Source: an uncultured Rhodospira sp.
Lineage (GTDB): Bacteria; Pseudomonadota; Alphaproteobacteria; Rhodospirillales; Rhodospirillaceae
Direction of reading: 5' to 3'
Assembly (NCBI RefSeq): GCF_937138205.1
Contig: NZ_CAKZOT010000098.1
Location: forward strand, 1 to 44,401
DNA length: 44,401 nucleotides
The notes under the pieces are model-generated. The model ran no database searches and was not told the origin of the DNA. It saw only the letters and a program-made list of their open reading frames with translations. The first letter of the stretch is position 1. Each line of letters starts with the position of its first letter. Positions 1 to 7,262 of the stretch are shown one piece after another. The translations under genes and the position numbers were made by a program.

Positions 1-34
1 GACTACCTCGCAAGCGTCGTCACGGCATGACCCG

Positions 35-80
35 TTCACCCGATTCCCCTGGCGGCCTGTCCAGGGCAATCGCATTTGAA
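35..80. repeat. Short inverted repeat, dispersed 18-bp motif
   Basis: TTCACCCGATTCCCCTGG (35-52) is followed after 8 bases by an imperfect inverted copy (61-80, sharing CCAGGGCAATCG). The same 18-mer occurs exactly at 18290-18307, and with one mismatch in inverse orientation at 18057-18074. The rest of 1-272 shows no convincing gene. Confidence 0.5.
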
Positions 81-272
81 CGACGATAAGCCCCTGGCCA
101 AGCGCCATCGCTTTTGGAGCGCATCGCCGTTTCATGGGGAGGGAGACCGGCTGGTCCGTTCCGCCCGCGTGCCGCCGCACCAACGCGAGGACCACGCAAG
201 TCCGTGATAAGCCCGTTTTTTGGCCAGCTTTTCACCGGACCCGCCGCACGTTCTGGCTGGCCCTCCCCGCGG

Positions 273-848
273 CTACCCGAACGTCCAGACGGCGAACCCG
301 AGGGCGCCGAGCGACATGCCCAGGGCCACCAGCATCAGCAGGCCGTCCTCGGCGAGAAGCGCCAGGCCGAAGATGGCGATGGCCAGCGAGGGCGGTCCGG
401 CCCCGCCGGGAATGATCGCCAGGGGGTACATCGACAGCGCGGTTATCATGATCATGACCATGGCCAGGCGGCGCCAGACCGGGTTCATGACCGTCTCCAT
501 GCGCCGCCGGACCAGGACACCCGCCCGCTTGGCCCACGGCCGCACGGCGGCGATGGCCTGTCGGGCGCGGTCGCTGCTGACACTGGCCTGACCCAGGCGC
601 CGTGGCAGTCGGGGCGGCCCTGTCGACAGCAACGCCTGCGCCAGGAACAGGGTCAACGCTGTCGCCAGCACGATGCCCGCCCCGGGGATCCAGTTGACCG
701 GCGAGAGCATCACCAGGCCAATCGCGAAGACGAGGGGCCCCAGGGCACGCGGCCCAAAGGTTTCCAGGACATCATTGAGGGACACGGTGTCGCGCTCGGC
801 GGCGCTACGGTCCAGCGTGTTGAGAACGCTTTCCACGGTCTGAGCCAT
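273..848 (-). CDS. ExoD-like membrane protein
   Basis: 191-residue hydrophobic protein resembling the ExoD family, which is linked to exopolysaccharide synthesis in rhizobia and whose biochemical role is unknown. Family traits visible are the N-terminal LGPRALGPLVFAIGL segment, a proline-containing hydrophobic stretch (SPVNWIPGAG), a central basic region ending near a PWAKRAG stretch, and a C-terminal pair of membrane segments containing a LALLAEDGLL motif like the family's ALGLLERDG. A GGGGAG ribosome site lies 7 bases before the ATG. It reads in the same direction as the hdeD-like gene upstream but is separated by about 140 bases, so co-transcription is uncertain. Confidence 0.8.
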   Translation of the reverse strand: MAQTVESVLNTLDRSAAERDTVSLNDVLETFGPRALGPLVFAIGLVMLSPVNWIPGAGIVLATALTLFLAQALLSTGPPRLPRRLGQASVSSDRARQAIAAVRPWAKRAGVLVRRRMETVMNPVWRRLAMVMIMITALSMYPLAIIPGGAGPPSLAIAIFGLALLAEDGLLMLVALGMSLGALGFAVWTFG

Positions 849-992
849 TGTTGGTCTCCCCGTTCAGCGGTGGGCGGTAAAAAAACTCCGGACGGGCGGG
901 GTTCAAGAATCGCGGCGCCGCGTTCACGGTCGAGAGGCTCGCCCCGACCGTGAATGCGGCTGCCAACTGGGATGCAACGGGCGGCGCGGCGC

Positions 993-1574
993 TCAGGCCC
1001 GCTCGTGGGTCAGCCCCAGTTTCAGCATCCAGGCCCCGTTGATCAGCAACTCGGCCGCCACCAGGGCGCCAAGCAGCGTCTTCGACAGAACCGGGATCAT
1101 GAACAGGATCGCCACGCCAACGCCCAGACTCAACAGACCGCTGCCCAAGGCCCAGCCCCAGCCGTGCAGCCGGCGGACCGAAAAGGAAAACGCGGTCTTC
1201 GTGAGCCCCGACGCGGTCAGCAGCAAGCCGACGACCTTGGTCAGCGTCAGGGTGCCGGCCAGCGGCTCGACGATGAACATCAGACCGGCACCGGCCGCGA
1301 TCACGCCGAGCACCAGGTGCCAGATGGAGCCGCGTTCGCGATTGAACGGCAGGGCGTGCATCACCTCGAAGCCACCGAGAACGATCAGCGCCAGGCCAAG
1401 GAACCATTCGACGGCCGTGGTGGCCAGCCACGGCACGAAAAGCGCCGCCAACCCGGCCAACAGCGAAACGACGCCGATGCGAGTCAGGTCGCCCTGATCA
1501 ATGCCCCAGATCCGTTCCTCGGGCGCGTCCTCGAACGTGTGCTCGTCCGAGGGGGATGTCATGGAATGTGCCAT
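993..1574 (-). CDS. HdeD family membrane protein (DUF308)
   Basis: 193-residue integral membrane protein. After a roughly 25-residue acidic cytoplasmic N-terminus it shows six hydrophobic segments arranged as repeated short helix pairs, the pattern of the DUF308/HdeD family named after an E. coli acid-resistance membrane protein. Conserved family features are the first helix pair around GVVSLLAGLAALFVPW, the WFLGLALIVLGGFEV stretch and the late GVAILFMIP segment. The start has a strong AAGGAGGA ribosome site. It lies in a cluster of small envelope and stress-type genes. Exact function is unknown; a role in acid or envelope stress is inferred from the family. Confidence 0.85.
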   Translation of the reverse strand: MAHSMTSPSDEHTFEDAPEERIWGIDQGDLTRIGVVSLLAGLAALFVPWLATTAVEWFLGLALIVLGGFEVMHALPFNRERGSIWHLVLGVIAAGAGLMFIVEPLAGTLTLTKVVGLLLTASGLTKTAFSFSVRRLHGWGWALGSGLLSLGVGVAILFMIPVLSKTLLGALVAAELLINGAWMLKLGLTHERA

Positions 1575-1660
1575 CGGGTCATCCTCCTCCTTCCGTCCCG
1601 ACGTCCGGGCAGGCCGGACGCCGGGTTGGGGACCGCGCGGGCGCCTGCCCGCGCCGCCTT

Positions 1661-1720
1661 GGGCGGATCGCGTCCCATTTGACCCGCTCCGCAGGGCAAA
1701 TGGGACGCGTGAATCCGCCC
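1661..1720. repeat. 60-bp palindromic hairpin, element 1
   Basis: The arms GGGCGGAT-CGCGTCCCATTTG and CAAATGGGACGCG-TGA-ATCCGCCC pair almost perfectly, with a three-base bulge in the right arm and a loop of about 15 bases. Read on the minus strand, the bulged arm contains GATTCACG, the same as the neighbouring element. It lies upstream of the hdeD-like gene and could act as a terminator for the minus-strand genes behind it, but there is no clear U-tract. Confidence 0.85.
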
Positions 1721-1734
1721 TAAATATTTGATAT

Positions 1735-1796
1735 AGAGCAGATTCACGTGATCAATCTGAAGCACGAGGTGATTCAGATTGATCACGATCTGCTCT
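1735..1796. repeat. 62-bp palindromic hairpin, element 2
   Basis: The left arm (AGAGCAGATTCACGTG then ATCAATCTGAA) and the right arm (TTCAGATTGATCACG then ATCTGCTCT) pair completely except for a three-base TCA bulge in the left arm. Architecture, bulge position and loop composition match element 1 at 1661-1720, in the opposite orientation, although the stem bases differ. Confidence 0.9.
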
Positions 1797-1807
1797 AGAC
1801 TTCAGGC

Positions 1808-1936
1808 TCAATCTTCGGCCTCTTCTTCGATGGCCTCGCCCGCCGCCTCGACGTCCTCGCCGATCCCTTCGGCCGTGTTGCAGCCGGCGACCGCCAGCAG
1901 GCCGAGTATGGAAAAAACCGTGATCGCGTGCCTCAT
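1808..1936 (-). CDS. Entericidin-like small lipoprotein
   Basis: 42-residue protein. It has a short hydrophobic signal sequence ending in a lipobox (AVAG before Cys19), then an acidic Ala/Glu-rich helix (GEDVEAAGEAIEEEAED). Length, lipobox and the G-x-D-V-x-A-A-G-x-A-I pattern match the entericidin A/B family of small membrane-anchored lipoproteins. The likely location is a membrane leaflet of the envelope. It lies 52 bases after the DUF1328 gene in the same direction, so the two are probably co-transcribed from the EcfG-like promoter at 2269-2294. Confidence 0.85.
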   Translation of the reverse strand: MRHAITVFSILGLLAVAGCNTAEGIGEDVEAAGEAIEEEAED

Positions 1937-1988
1937 TGGTGGGCTCCTGTCGTTTGCCGTGTGCTGTGATTGTCTTCTCTTGCGGCTC

Positions 1989-2168
1989 TTACGGCGCCGG
2001 CGGACGCCGGCCGGAGATCACCGAGGCGACCACGGACACCAGGAACAGAACCAGGAAGATGACGAACAGAATCTGCGCAATTCCGGCCGCCGTGCCGGCA
2101 ATGCCGCCAAATCCGAAGACCGCCGCGATGATGGCGACGACGAAAAACATGATGGCCCAACCCAACAT
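1989..2168 (-). CDS. DUF1328 family small membrane protein
   Basis: 59-residue protein with two membrane segments: [24 protein letters not shown], then a second helix ending in [12 protein letters not shown]. This is the typical DUF1328/YtjA layout, including the MLGWA start and the FGFGGIA turn. The function of the family is unknown; members are often small stress-inducible inner-membrane proteins. The ribosome site is AAGGAGG just before the ATG. A near-consensus EcfG promoter lies about 100 bases upstream, with a strong hairpin between them. Confidence 0.9.
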   Translation of the reverse strand: MLGWAIMFFVVAIIAAVFGFGGIAGTAAGIAQILFVIFLVLFLVSVVASVISGRRPPAP

Positions 2169-2234
2169 GGGACCCTCCTTTTCCTTTGTGACGATGGCGC
2201 CGTCGCCCCCGCCATGACGGGGGCAACGACGGAA

Positions 2235-2252
2235 CGTGGCGGCTCCGCCACG
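2235..2252. terminator. Compact GC hairpin in DUF1328 leader
   Basis: CGTGGCGG-CT-CCGCCACG is a perfect 8-bp stem with a 2-base loop. It lies between the candidate promoter at 2269-2294 and the DUF1328 start, so it would sit in that gene's 5' leader. There is no T-run, so it may be a leader structure rather than a terminator. Confidence 0.4.
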
Positions 2253-2268
2253 CTGCGACTACCCTCAC

Positions 2269-2294
2269 AACTCCGATCATCCCTGTCGGGTTCC
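2269..2294 (-). promoter_or_regulatory. Near-consensus EcfG-type promoter
   Basis: On the minus strand GGAAC (2294-2290), a 17-base spacer and AGTT (2272-2269) differ by one base from the alphaproteobacterial general-stress promoter GGAAC-N16/17-CGTT. It faces the DUF1328 and entericidin-like genes. Confidence 0.5.
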
Positions 2295-2512
2295 CATGCC
2301 GTCGGCGATTTCATTGCACGCCCGTTGCGCGTGCCGCCGACCCTCTGTGAGTGGCGCCTTTCATCCCGGTCGATACGATGCCCCCTCGTAGCGTGGGGTC
2401 ATTCGGCTCATCTGATTGAAACGATCGTGCTTTTCCGCCTGAGAATGGGGGTCAGAGGATGCCAGGCAGCGGGCAATTCGCGCCGTGACGTGCAATTGGG
2501 CGCCCCTTCACG

Positions 2513-2537
2513 GGAACCCCGAGGCGGTTCCCGCGTT
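2513..2537 (+). promoter_or_regulatory. EcfG-type general stress promoter
   Basis: GGAAC (2513-2517), exactly 16 bases, then CGTT (2534-2537), about 30 bases before the DUF1523 start codon. This is a perfect match to the published alphaproteobacterial EcfG consensus. Confidence 0.7.
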
Positions 2538-2568
2538 TCCGGATGGCGAAGCGAAATGAAGGAGAAAA

Positions 2569-3036
2569 ATGATGAAAGTCGATGATCCAGCTCGCACAAA
2601 CGGGAACGCGTCGGTGAGTCCGATGACCAAGATGAAGATCGCGCTGGGGCTGGTCCTCGTCGTCATTCTGGCATTCGTCTGGGTCCGTTGGGGACCGGGG
2701 TCCTGGGAGGTCCAGATCACCGGCACGACCGGCGACGGTCGCGAAGTCCAGTACCGGATCGAGACGGTCTATGCCGGCACCGCCGACACCCTGATCTTCA
2801 AGAACGTGGATGCCGGGTTCGCGCCGCCCTATTTCAAGTTCGATTCTGCGGACCTGCAATCGGTGGCCAACCGTGTGACTCGTGAATGTCCGCAAGAGGC
2901 CGTGATCGTGAACGGCTATGGCCTGCGCATTCCCTTCCTGGACATGTTCCCGAACGCCGTCTCGATCGAGGCGCCGGAGCGGTGCAAGAAGGCCCCGTCC
3001 GACCAAGGCGAGGGCGAGGTCACCGGGACTGGCTGA
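2569..3036 (+). CDS. DUF1523 family membrane-anchored protein
   Basis: 155-residue protein with one N-terminal membrane segment (about residues 24-42) and a soluble, probably periplasmic, domain. The region KNVDAGFAPPYFKFDSADLQ and the later NGYGLRIPFLDMFPNAVSI correspond to the hallmark PPYFK-(F/L)-(D/N)-S and FPNA(L/V)S motifs of DUF1523, known mainly from photosynthetic and other alphaproteobacteria. It is shorter than typical members, which carry a second C-terminal membrane helix. GGAG precedes tandem ATG codons at 2569 and 2572, and either could be used. The perfect EcfG promoter just upstream suggests general-stress control. Function unknown. Confidence 0.8.
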   Translation: MMKVDDPARTNGNASVSPMTKMKIALGLVLVVILAFVWVRWGPGSWEVQITGTTGDGREVQYRIETVYAGTADTLIFKNVDAGFAPPYFKFDSADLQSVANRVTRECPQEAVIVNGYGLRIPFLDMFPNAVSIEAPERCKKAPSDQGEGEVTGTG

Positions 3037-3100
3037 CGCCCGCACACCGATCCCGCGGCCGGAACCGTCGGCGTTGTCAGGGCGCGCCATCAGGCTCCCG

Positions 3101-3126
3101 GGAACGGATCGGCGGGGGCGGACGTT
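3101..3126 (+). promoter_or_regulatory. EcfG-type general stress promoter
   Basis: GGAAC (3101-3105), 17 bases, then CGTT (3123-3126), 37 bases before the start of the small acidic protein gene. It is a second perfect consensus match within 600 bp. Confidence 0.7.
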
Positions 3127-3163
3127 GCTGCGGTAACGCATGACTGCAAGAGGAGAACCGAAC

Positions 3164-3403
3164 ATGAAACAGGCGCTGATCGCCATTGCGATTGTTGTGC
3201 TCGTCGCCGGGGCCGTCATGGTCGGCATGTCGTTGACCCAGTCGGACAGCGAACAGGCCGCCGATCAGGCCCGGGATGCCGTCGAGGAGGTCGGCGACGC
3301 GGTCGAGGAGACCGGCGAGGCCCTCAACGAGGCCACCGAGGGCGCGGTTGACGCCGTCGAGGACGCCGCCGACGAGGCCGAGGAGGCCACCGACACCAAT
3401 TAG
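3164..3403 (+). CDS. Small membrane-anchored acidic helical protein
   Basis: 79-residue protein. Residues 4-26 are one hydrophobic segment; the rest is a highly acidic Ala/Glu/Asp helix with near-heptad repeats (ARDAVEEVGDAVEETGEAL). It resembles an entericidin-type acidic tail carried on a longer uncleaved anchor. The start follows AGGAGAACCGAAC; a more upstream ATG at 3140 lacks a ribosome site. A perfect EcfG promoter precedes it. No specific family is recognised. A stress-related envelope role is inferred from promoter and neighbours only. Confidence 0.75.
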   Translation: MKQALIAIAIVVLVAGAVMVGMSLTQSDSEQAADQARDAVEEVGDAVEETGEALNEATEGAVDAVEDAADEAEEATDTN

Positions 3404-3482
3404 GGCGGCGCCGACCGAGCGACCGGCTCCGCCGGTTCCATCACAGACGCGATCACCCAAGACCCGAAACGGAGGTTGTCCC

Positions 3483-3710
3483 ATGACCCTGCGCACGACC
3501 CTGGCCCTGGCCGTGGCCGCGCCGTTGGCCCTGGGGGCCTGTTCGAACATGACCCATCAGCAGCAAAGCACCGTCAGCGGCGGCGCCATCGGCGCCGGCG
3601 TCGGGGCGGCGGGCGCGGCCATCACGGGCGGCTCGGCGGCCGGCGGCGCGGCCCTGGGCGGAGCCGCCGGTGCCGCCGCCGGGTTCCTGAAGGAAGAACT
3701 GCGCGAGTAG
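3483..3710 (+). CDS. Glycine-zipper lipoprotein
   Basis: 75-residue protein with a signal peptide and lipobox (LGA before Cys20), a short polar linker with HQQQ, then a Gly/Ala-rich zipper (GGAIGAGVGAAGAAITGG and a second GG-AA-GG block), ending in a basic/acidic tail FLKEELRE. This is the pattern of small glycine-zipper lipoproteins of the outer membrane, often stress-induced. A GGAGG site lies about 7 bases before the ATG. It follows the acidic protein gene by 79 bases with no visible promoter, so it may share that transcript. Confidence 0.85.
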   Translation: MTLRTTLALAVAAPLALGACSNMTHQQQSTVSGGAIGAGVGAAGAAITGGSAAGGAALGGAAGAAAGFLKEELRE

Positions 3711-3860
3711 GCGCATTGGCCGCGGGCGGCTCCATCGACGGGGCCGCCCGACGCTCCCTCCCCCCCCGCCCGTGCGCCCGCATCCCCCTGACGCGACGGC
3801 GGCGCCGGCCGAAGCCGCCGGCATGGGGTGACGCGTGCTGACCCAAGGAGACCACGACCG

Positions 3861-4826
3861 ATGATCATGTCCAAGACGACCAAGCCCAAGATGACATTGG
3901 GCCGGCTTGGCGCCGGCGCCGTCCTGACTCTCGCCCTGGCCTCGCCGGCCCATGCCCTGTTCGGGTTCCAGGGCGTCCAGACCATGCGCGACGTGCAGAT
4001 TCCGGCCGACGCGCCGACCTTCCAGGAACAGGCAACCCGCTACTACAAGCAGTTCACCCTGTTCGAGGCCGACGCCATGGCCGACTGGTACGACGCCGAG
4101 CATTTCGCCGAAAAGGGCGCGGCCATCAGCCGTGGCGAGGCGCCGATGCCGGCCATCGCCGCCGATCAGGGCATCACGGACGAAACCCACCTGGCGCGCC
4201 TGAACCAGGCCCGCGAGGCGCTCATGCACGTGCTGACCACGGATGGTCCCCAGATCGCGCCCAAGGCATCGGCTTACGCGCTGGTCAGTTACGACTGCTG
4301 GGTCGAGCAGGTGCAGGAAGGCCATCAGCACGAACACATCGAGGCCTGCCGCACCCAGTTCCGCGACGCCATGACGGTGATCGCCGCCCGGATGACCATG
4401 GACGAGCCGTCCTCGGTGGTGGCCGAGGCCGTGGTGTATTTCGGCTTTGACGAGGCGATCCTGACGGCGGAGGCGCGGGGTATCCTTGATAACCTTGAAA
4501 CCGCCCTGGACGACCCGGACTCGGTGGCGATGCGCGTGGTCGGCCACGCCGACCGCTCCGGCCCGGCCGACTACAACCAGGAGCTTTCGGAGCGCCGCGC
4601 CATTGCCGTCGCCGACGCCCTGACGACCATGGGCCTGACGGTGCAGGAGATCGACACGCTGTCCCTGGCGGCCGAGGGCGAAACCGAACCGGCCGTCCCG
4701 ACCGGCGACGGCGTGCGCGAGCCGCGCAACCGCCGCGTCGTCGTGCAGGCGGTGGGGCAGTCGACGCCGGATGTCGTCGCCGTCAACACCGGGGACATGC
4801 CGGTGCTGGAATCCACACTCTGGTAA
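3861..4826 (+). CDS. OmpA-family peptidoglycan-binding protein
   Basis: 321-residue secreted protein. A signal peptide ends near SPAHA (about residue 33). A roughly 150-residue N-terminal domain of unrecognised type follows, then a C-terminal OmpA-like domain (about residues 190-300). That domain contains VVYFGFDEAILT, the VVGHADRSG segment with the diagnostic GHxD motif, NQELSERRAIAVADAL, and the closing NRRVVV strand. OmpA-like domains bind peptidoglycan diaminopimelate non-covalently, so this protein probably links envelope to cell wall. No beta-barrel or lipobox is seen. AAGGAG lies 10 bases before the ATG chosen; an in-frame ATG at 3828 lacks one. Confidence 0.85.
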   Translation: MIMSKTTKPKMTLGRLGAGAVLTLALASPAHALFGFQGVQTMRDVQIPADAPTFQEQATRYYKQFTLFEADAMADWYDAEHFAEKGAAISRGEAPMPAIAADQGITDETHLARLNQAREALMHVLTTDGPQIAPKASAYALVSYDCWVEQVQEGHQHEHIEACRTQFRDAMTVIAARMTMDEPSSVVAEAVVYFGFDEAILTAEARGILDNLETALDDPDSVAMRVVGHADRSGPADYNQELSERRAIAVADALTTMGLTVQEIDTLSLAAEGETEPAVPTGDGVREPRNRRVVVQAVGQSTPDVVAVNTGDMPVLESTLW

Positions 4827-4853
4827 ACCGTGCCCGCGTCTGACGCGACCCTT

Positions 4854-4900
4854 GACGCCCCGGCGCGACCTGCCGTGTTGTAAGGTCGACCCGGGGCGTC
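4854..4900. terminator. Long GC hairpin after OmpA-family gene
   Basis: A 17-bp near-perfect stem (4854-4870 with 4884-4900, arms beginning GACGCCCCGG) encloses a 13-base loop. It lies between the OmpA-family gene and the exchanger gene. There is no strong T-run. Confidence 0.5.
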
Positions 4901-4934
4901 GCCTGTCCGACCCTTTCGGAAAAGGTGACCGCCG

Positions 4935-5963
4935 ATGATTGCCTCGCTGTCGTTGCCGATGGTCATCGTCCTGTTTACCGCCGCCGGACTGACCATCGCC
5001 GTGCTGGGCGTGCGCATGACCGAGCTCGCCGACCGGCTGGGCGACCGCACGGGTCTAGGCGAGGCTTTGGTTGGCGGTGTCCTGCTCGGCCTCGCGACCT
5101 CTCTGTCTGGTGTTGTCGTTTCGATCACGGCGGCCCTGGACGGACGGGCCTCGCTCGCCTTCTCCAATGCCGTCGGCGGCATCGCGGCGCAGACCGCGTT
5201 TCTGGCGCTGGCCGACCTTCTGTTCCACCGTGTCAACATGGAGCACGCGGCGGCCGAAATCGCCAGCATGGTTCAGGCCGCCCTGTTGTCCCTGCTGCTG
5301 GCGGTGGCCCTGCTGGCGGTGACAGGGCCGGACGCCGCCGTGCTGGGCGTCCACCCGGCCTCTGTGGTGTTGGTGGCGGTTTATATCCTGGGGACCCGCA
5401 CCACGGCCCAGGTGCGCAAATCGCCCATGTGGCATCCCAAGCAAACCCGGGAGACGCGCACCGATACGCCGGACGAAAGCCCCGCGACGCGGGGCGGCAT
5501 CGCCCCGCTGCTGGCGCAGTTCCTGGGTCTCGCCGTGGTGCTCGGCGGGGCCGGGTGGCTCATCTCCAAGACCGGTGGGCAACTGTCCGACATGCTGGGT
5601 GTTTCGGAAACCGCTGTGGGCGTCCTGCTGACGGCGGTGACGACGTCGCTGCCGGAACTGATCACGACGCTGGCGGCGGTGCGACGCGGCGCGCTGCAAC
5701 TGGCGCTTGGCGGCATCATTGGCGGCAACACCTTCGACGTGCTGTTCCTGTCCGCCTCCGACGTGGCGTATCGCGAGGGCTCGCTGTATCACGCCGTGGG
5801 CCTTGCCGATCTGTTCTGGCTGGTGATCGGCCTGGCGATGACCGCTGTCCTCCTGCTCGGTCTCGTCGTGCGCGAGCGCAAGGGCATCGCCGGCATCGGC
5901 TTCGAGAGCGTCGGCATTCTGGCACTGTACGCCCTGGGGATTGGCGTTCAGATGGTCCGGTAA
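4935..5963 (+). CDS. Ca2+/Na+ exchanger-like membrane protein (CaCA family)
   Basis: 342-residue integral membrane protein with two internally homologous alpha-repeats, the mark of cation/Ca2+ antiporters. The first is around LVGGVLLGLATSLSGVVVSI and SNAVGGIAAQTAF; the second around LLTAVTTSLPELITTLAAV and LGGIIGGNTFDVLF. A roughly 35-residue hydrophilic loop separates the halves. The second repeat keeps the catalytic-type TSLPEL Glu and GGN-x-D residues. The first has Ser-Gly where canonical members have Pro-Glu, and Gly-Gly-Ile where they have Gly-Ser-Asn. Substrate specificity may therefore differ, and the protein may be an atypical exchanger. The gene appears monocistronic, ending at a terminator hairpin. 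Confidence 0.8.
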   Translation: MIASLSLPMVIVLFTAAGLTIAVLGVRMTELADRLGDRTGLGEALVGGVLLGLATSLSGVVVSITAALDGRASLAFSNAVGGIAAQTAFLALADLLFHRVNMEHAAAEIASMVQAALLSLLLAVALLAVTGPDAAVLGVHPASVVLVAVYILGTRTTAQVRKSPMWHPKQTRETRTDTPDESPATRGGIAPLLAQFLGLAVVLGGAGWLISKTGGQLSDMLGVSETAVGVLLTAVTTSLPELITTLAAVRRGALQLALGGIIGGNTFDVLFLSASDVAYREGSLYHAVGLADLFWLVIGLAMTAVLLLGLVVRERKGIAGIGFESVGILALYALGIGVQMVR

Positions 5964-5975
5964 GGGCGCATGAAA

Positions 5976-6004
5976 AGCGGGAGCCGCCGACGCGGCTCCT
6001 GCCA
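5976..6004. terminator. Bidirectional terminator hairpin
   Basis: GGAGCCGC-CGAC-GCGGCTCC forms an 8-bp GC stem flanked by AAAAGC on one side and GCCATTT on the other. It lies between two convergent genes, giving short A/T tracts in both directions. Confidence 0.7.
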
Positions 6005-6044
6005 TTTCCGGTTCGGTGCCGTGCACCGCGATCCGTCTGGTCCG

Positions 6045-6695
6045 TCAGGACTGCGTGTTGTCCTCCAGGGTGACCACCGTGCTGGCCTCCAGCACCTGGC
6101 CTTCCATGAAGTCGCTGTCGATCAGGCCGGAGACGCTGACGCGATCACCGGCGTCGATCTGCTGGTAGCCCTGGTCGTCCAGCGGATTGTAGGGCAGGCT
6201 TTCGACCTCGACGGTCACTTCGGTCGGACCGACATCGAGCATGAACTCCTCGCCCGCTTGGTCCACCGAGGTCACGATGCCGCTGGTATGGGTGCGGCTG
6301 ATGACCACCGGCGGCTCGACGTGCCAGGACATGCCGGATTCCTCGTCCATGCTGCTGGCATAGAACGTCGTATTGAGGTCTTCGACAAAGACCCGGCTGG
6401 CCTCGATGGTGTCGGCGCCGAACGTGTTGTCGTCGACGCGGCCGTACACCGTCACCTTGTCGCCGCTGACGATGCCGAAGGCGTCGGCATCGGAGTCCCA
6501 ATCGTCCATCTCGACGGTGATCACGCCGTCGCCATAGTCCAGGGTAAACGTGGACAGGTCCGAGGAAACCACGGTGCCACCCAGGCTGATCCAGGAGCCG
6601 TCGGCCTGGTTATACGGCTGAGCGGCCATGGCGGTGCCGCCGGCCAGGCCCACGGTGCCCATCGCAACAACGATCGCGGTCAGAGTCCTGGTCAT
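6045..6695 (-). CDS. Periplasmic double OB-fold-like protein
   Basis: 216-residue secreted protein. A signal peptide ends near GGTAMA (about residue 24). Two related beta-rich modules follow: one opening SLGGTVVSSDLSTFTLDYG with GDKVTVYGRVD, the other opening SGIVTSVDQAGEEFMLDVG with GDRVSVSGLID. The repeated pattern (G-x-V-x-S, strand, F-x-L-D-x-G, then G-D-x-V-x-V-x-G-x-(V/I)-D) resembles periplasmic OB-fold proteins of the BOF/YgiW or DUF5666 kind. No catalytic residues stand out and the ligand is unknown. Both halves are strongly acidic. The ribosome site GGAGG lies just before the ATG. Probably monocistronic. Confidence 0.65.
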   Translation of the reverse strand: MTRTLTAIVVAMGTVGLAGGTAMAAQPYNQADGSWISLGGTVVSSDLSTFTLDYGDGVITVEMDDWDSDADAFGIVSGDKVTVYGRVDDNTFGADTIEASRVFVEDLNTTFYASSMDEESGMSWHVEPPVVISRTHTSGIVTSVDQAGEEFMLDVGPTEVTVEVESLPYNPLDDQGYQQIDAGDRVSVSGLIDSDFMEGQVLEASTVVTLEDNTQS

Positions 6696-6894
6696 GAGGA
6701 ACCTCCGTTTTCGTGGTTGCCACTATCGGGGGTGCCAGTTTGGTTCCTGGTCTTCGGCGGACCCACGCGGCGCCGGTGCGCCGCGCCGTCCTGTGCGGGG
6801 AACGCATGGCGGCGGATCGGGTTCCCGGCGCTGACGAATTATACCAAGCGACGGAAATCGTGACACGTTTCCCGGACCGTCGGCACGCCACCTT

Positions 6895-7001
6895 GGGAGA
6901 TCCCTCGCGTCCTGACGGACGCTTCGGGATGACGGATAAGTTTATAAAAAACAAAAACATACGTCATCCCGAGCGAGCGACAGCGAGCCGAGGGATCTCC
7001 C
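6895..7001. repeat. Palindromic dispersed repeat (CATCCCGAG type)
   Basis: A 107-bp inverted repeat whose arms end GGGAGATCCCTCG... and ...CGAGGGATCTCCC, with inner ends TCGGGATGACG and CGTCATCCCGA around an AT-rich centre (GTTTATAAAAAACAAAAAC). It resembles intergenic palindromes (REP/MITE-like) found in many bacterial genomes. The flanks 6696-6894 and 7002-7262 show no convincing gene. Confidence 0.8.
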
Positions 7002-7262
7002 GCCTCGGCACCGCACCCGGCGAATGGCGACGAGTCATGACTTCGGTCGGCTGGTATTAATGGTAACGGGAGGGATCATGCCGCCCGACGAAAAGGTTCC
7101 CCTTTTCGGCGGCCGGAATTCTCTACACGCTGCGCTGCGCGCGGGAAACCGCAAACCGGGCCGCGTCCGCTCTGGCCGAGGTCGCGCCTGTTTGATTGTG
7201 CGCGACGCCGGAACTCGCGAAGATTGGGGCTGGTCTCCGGCCCCTCTGGTGCGATCGGTTTC

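Noticed and set aside
20-235. 71-codon minus-strand frame at the window start
   Set aside because: No ribosome site, no protein-like pattern, and it crosses the 18-bp repeat motif.
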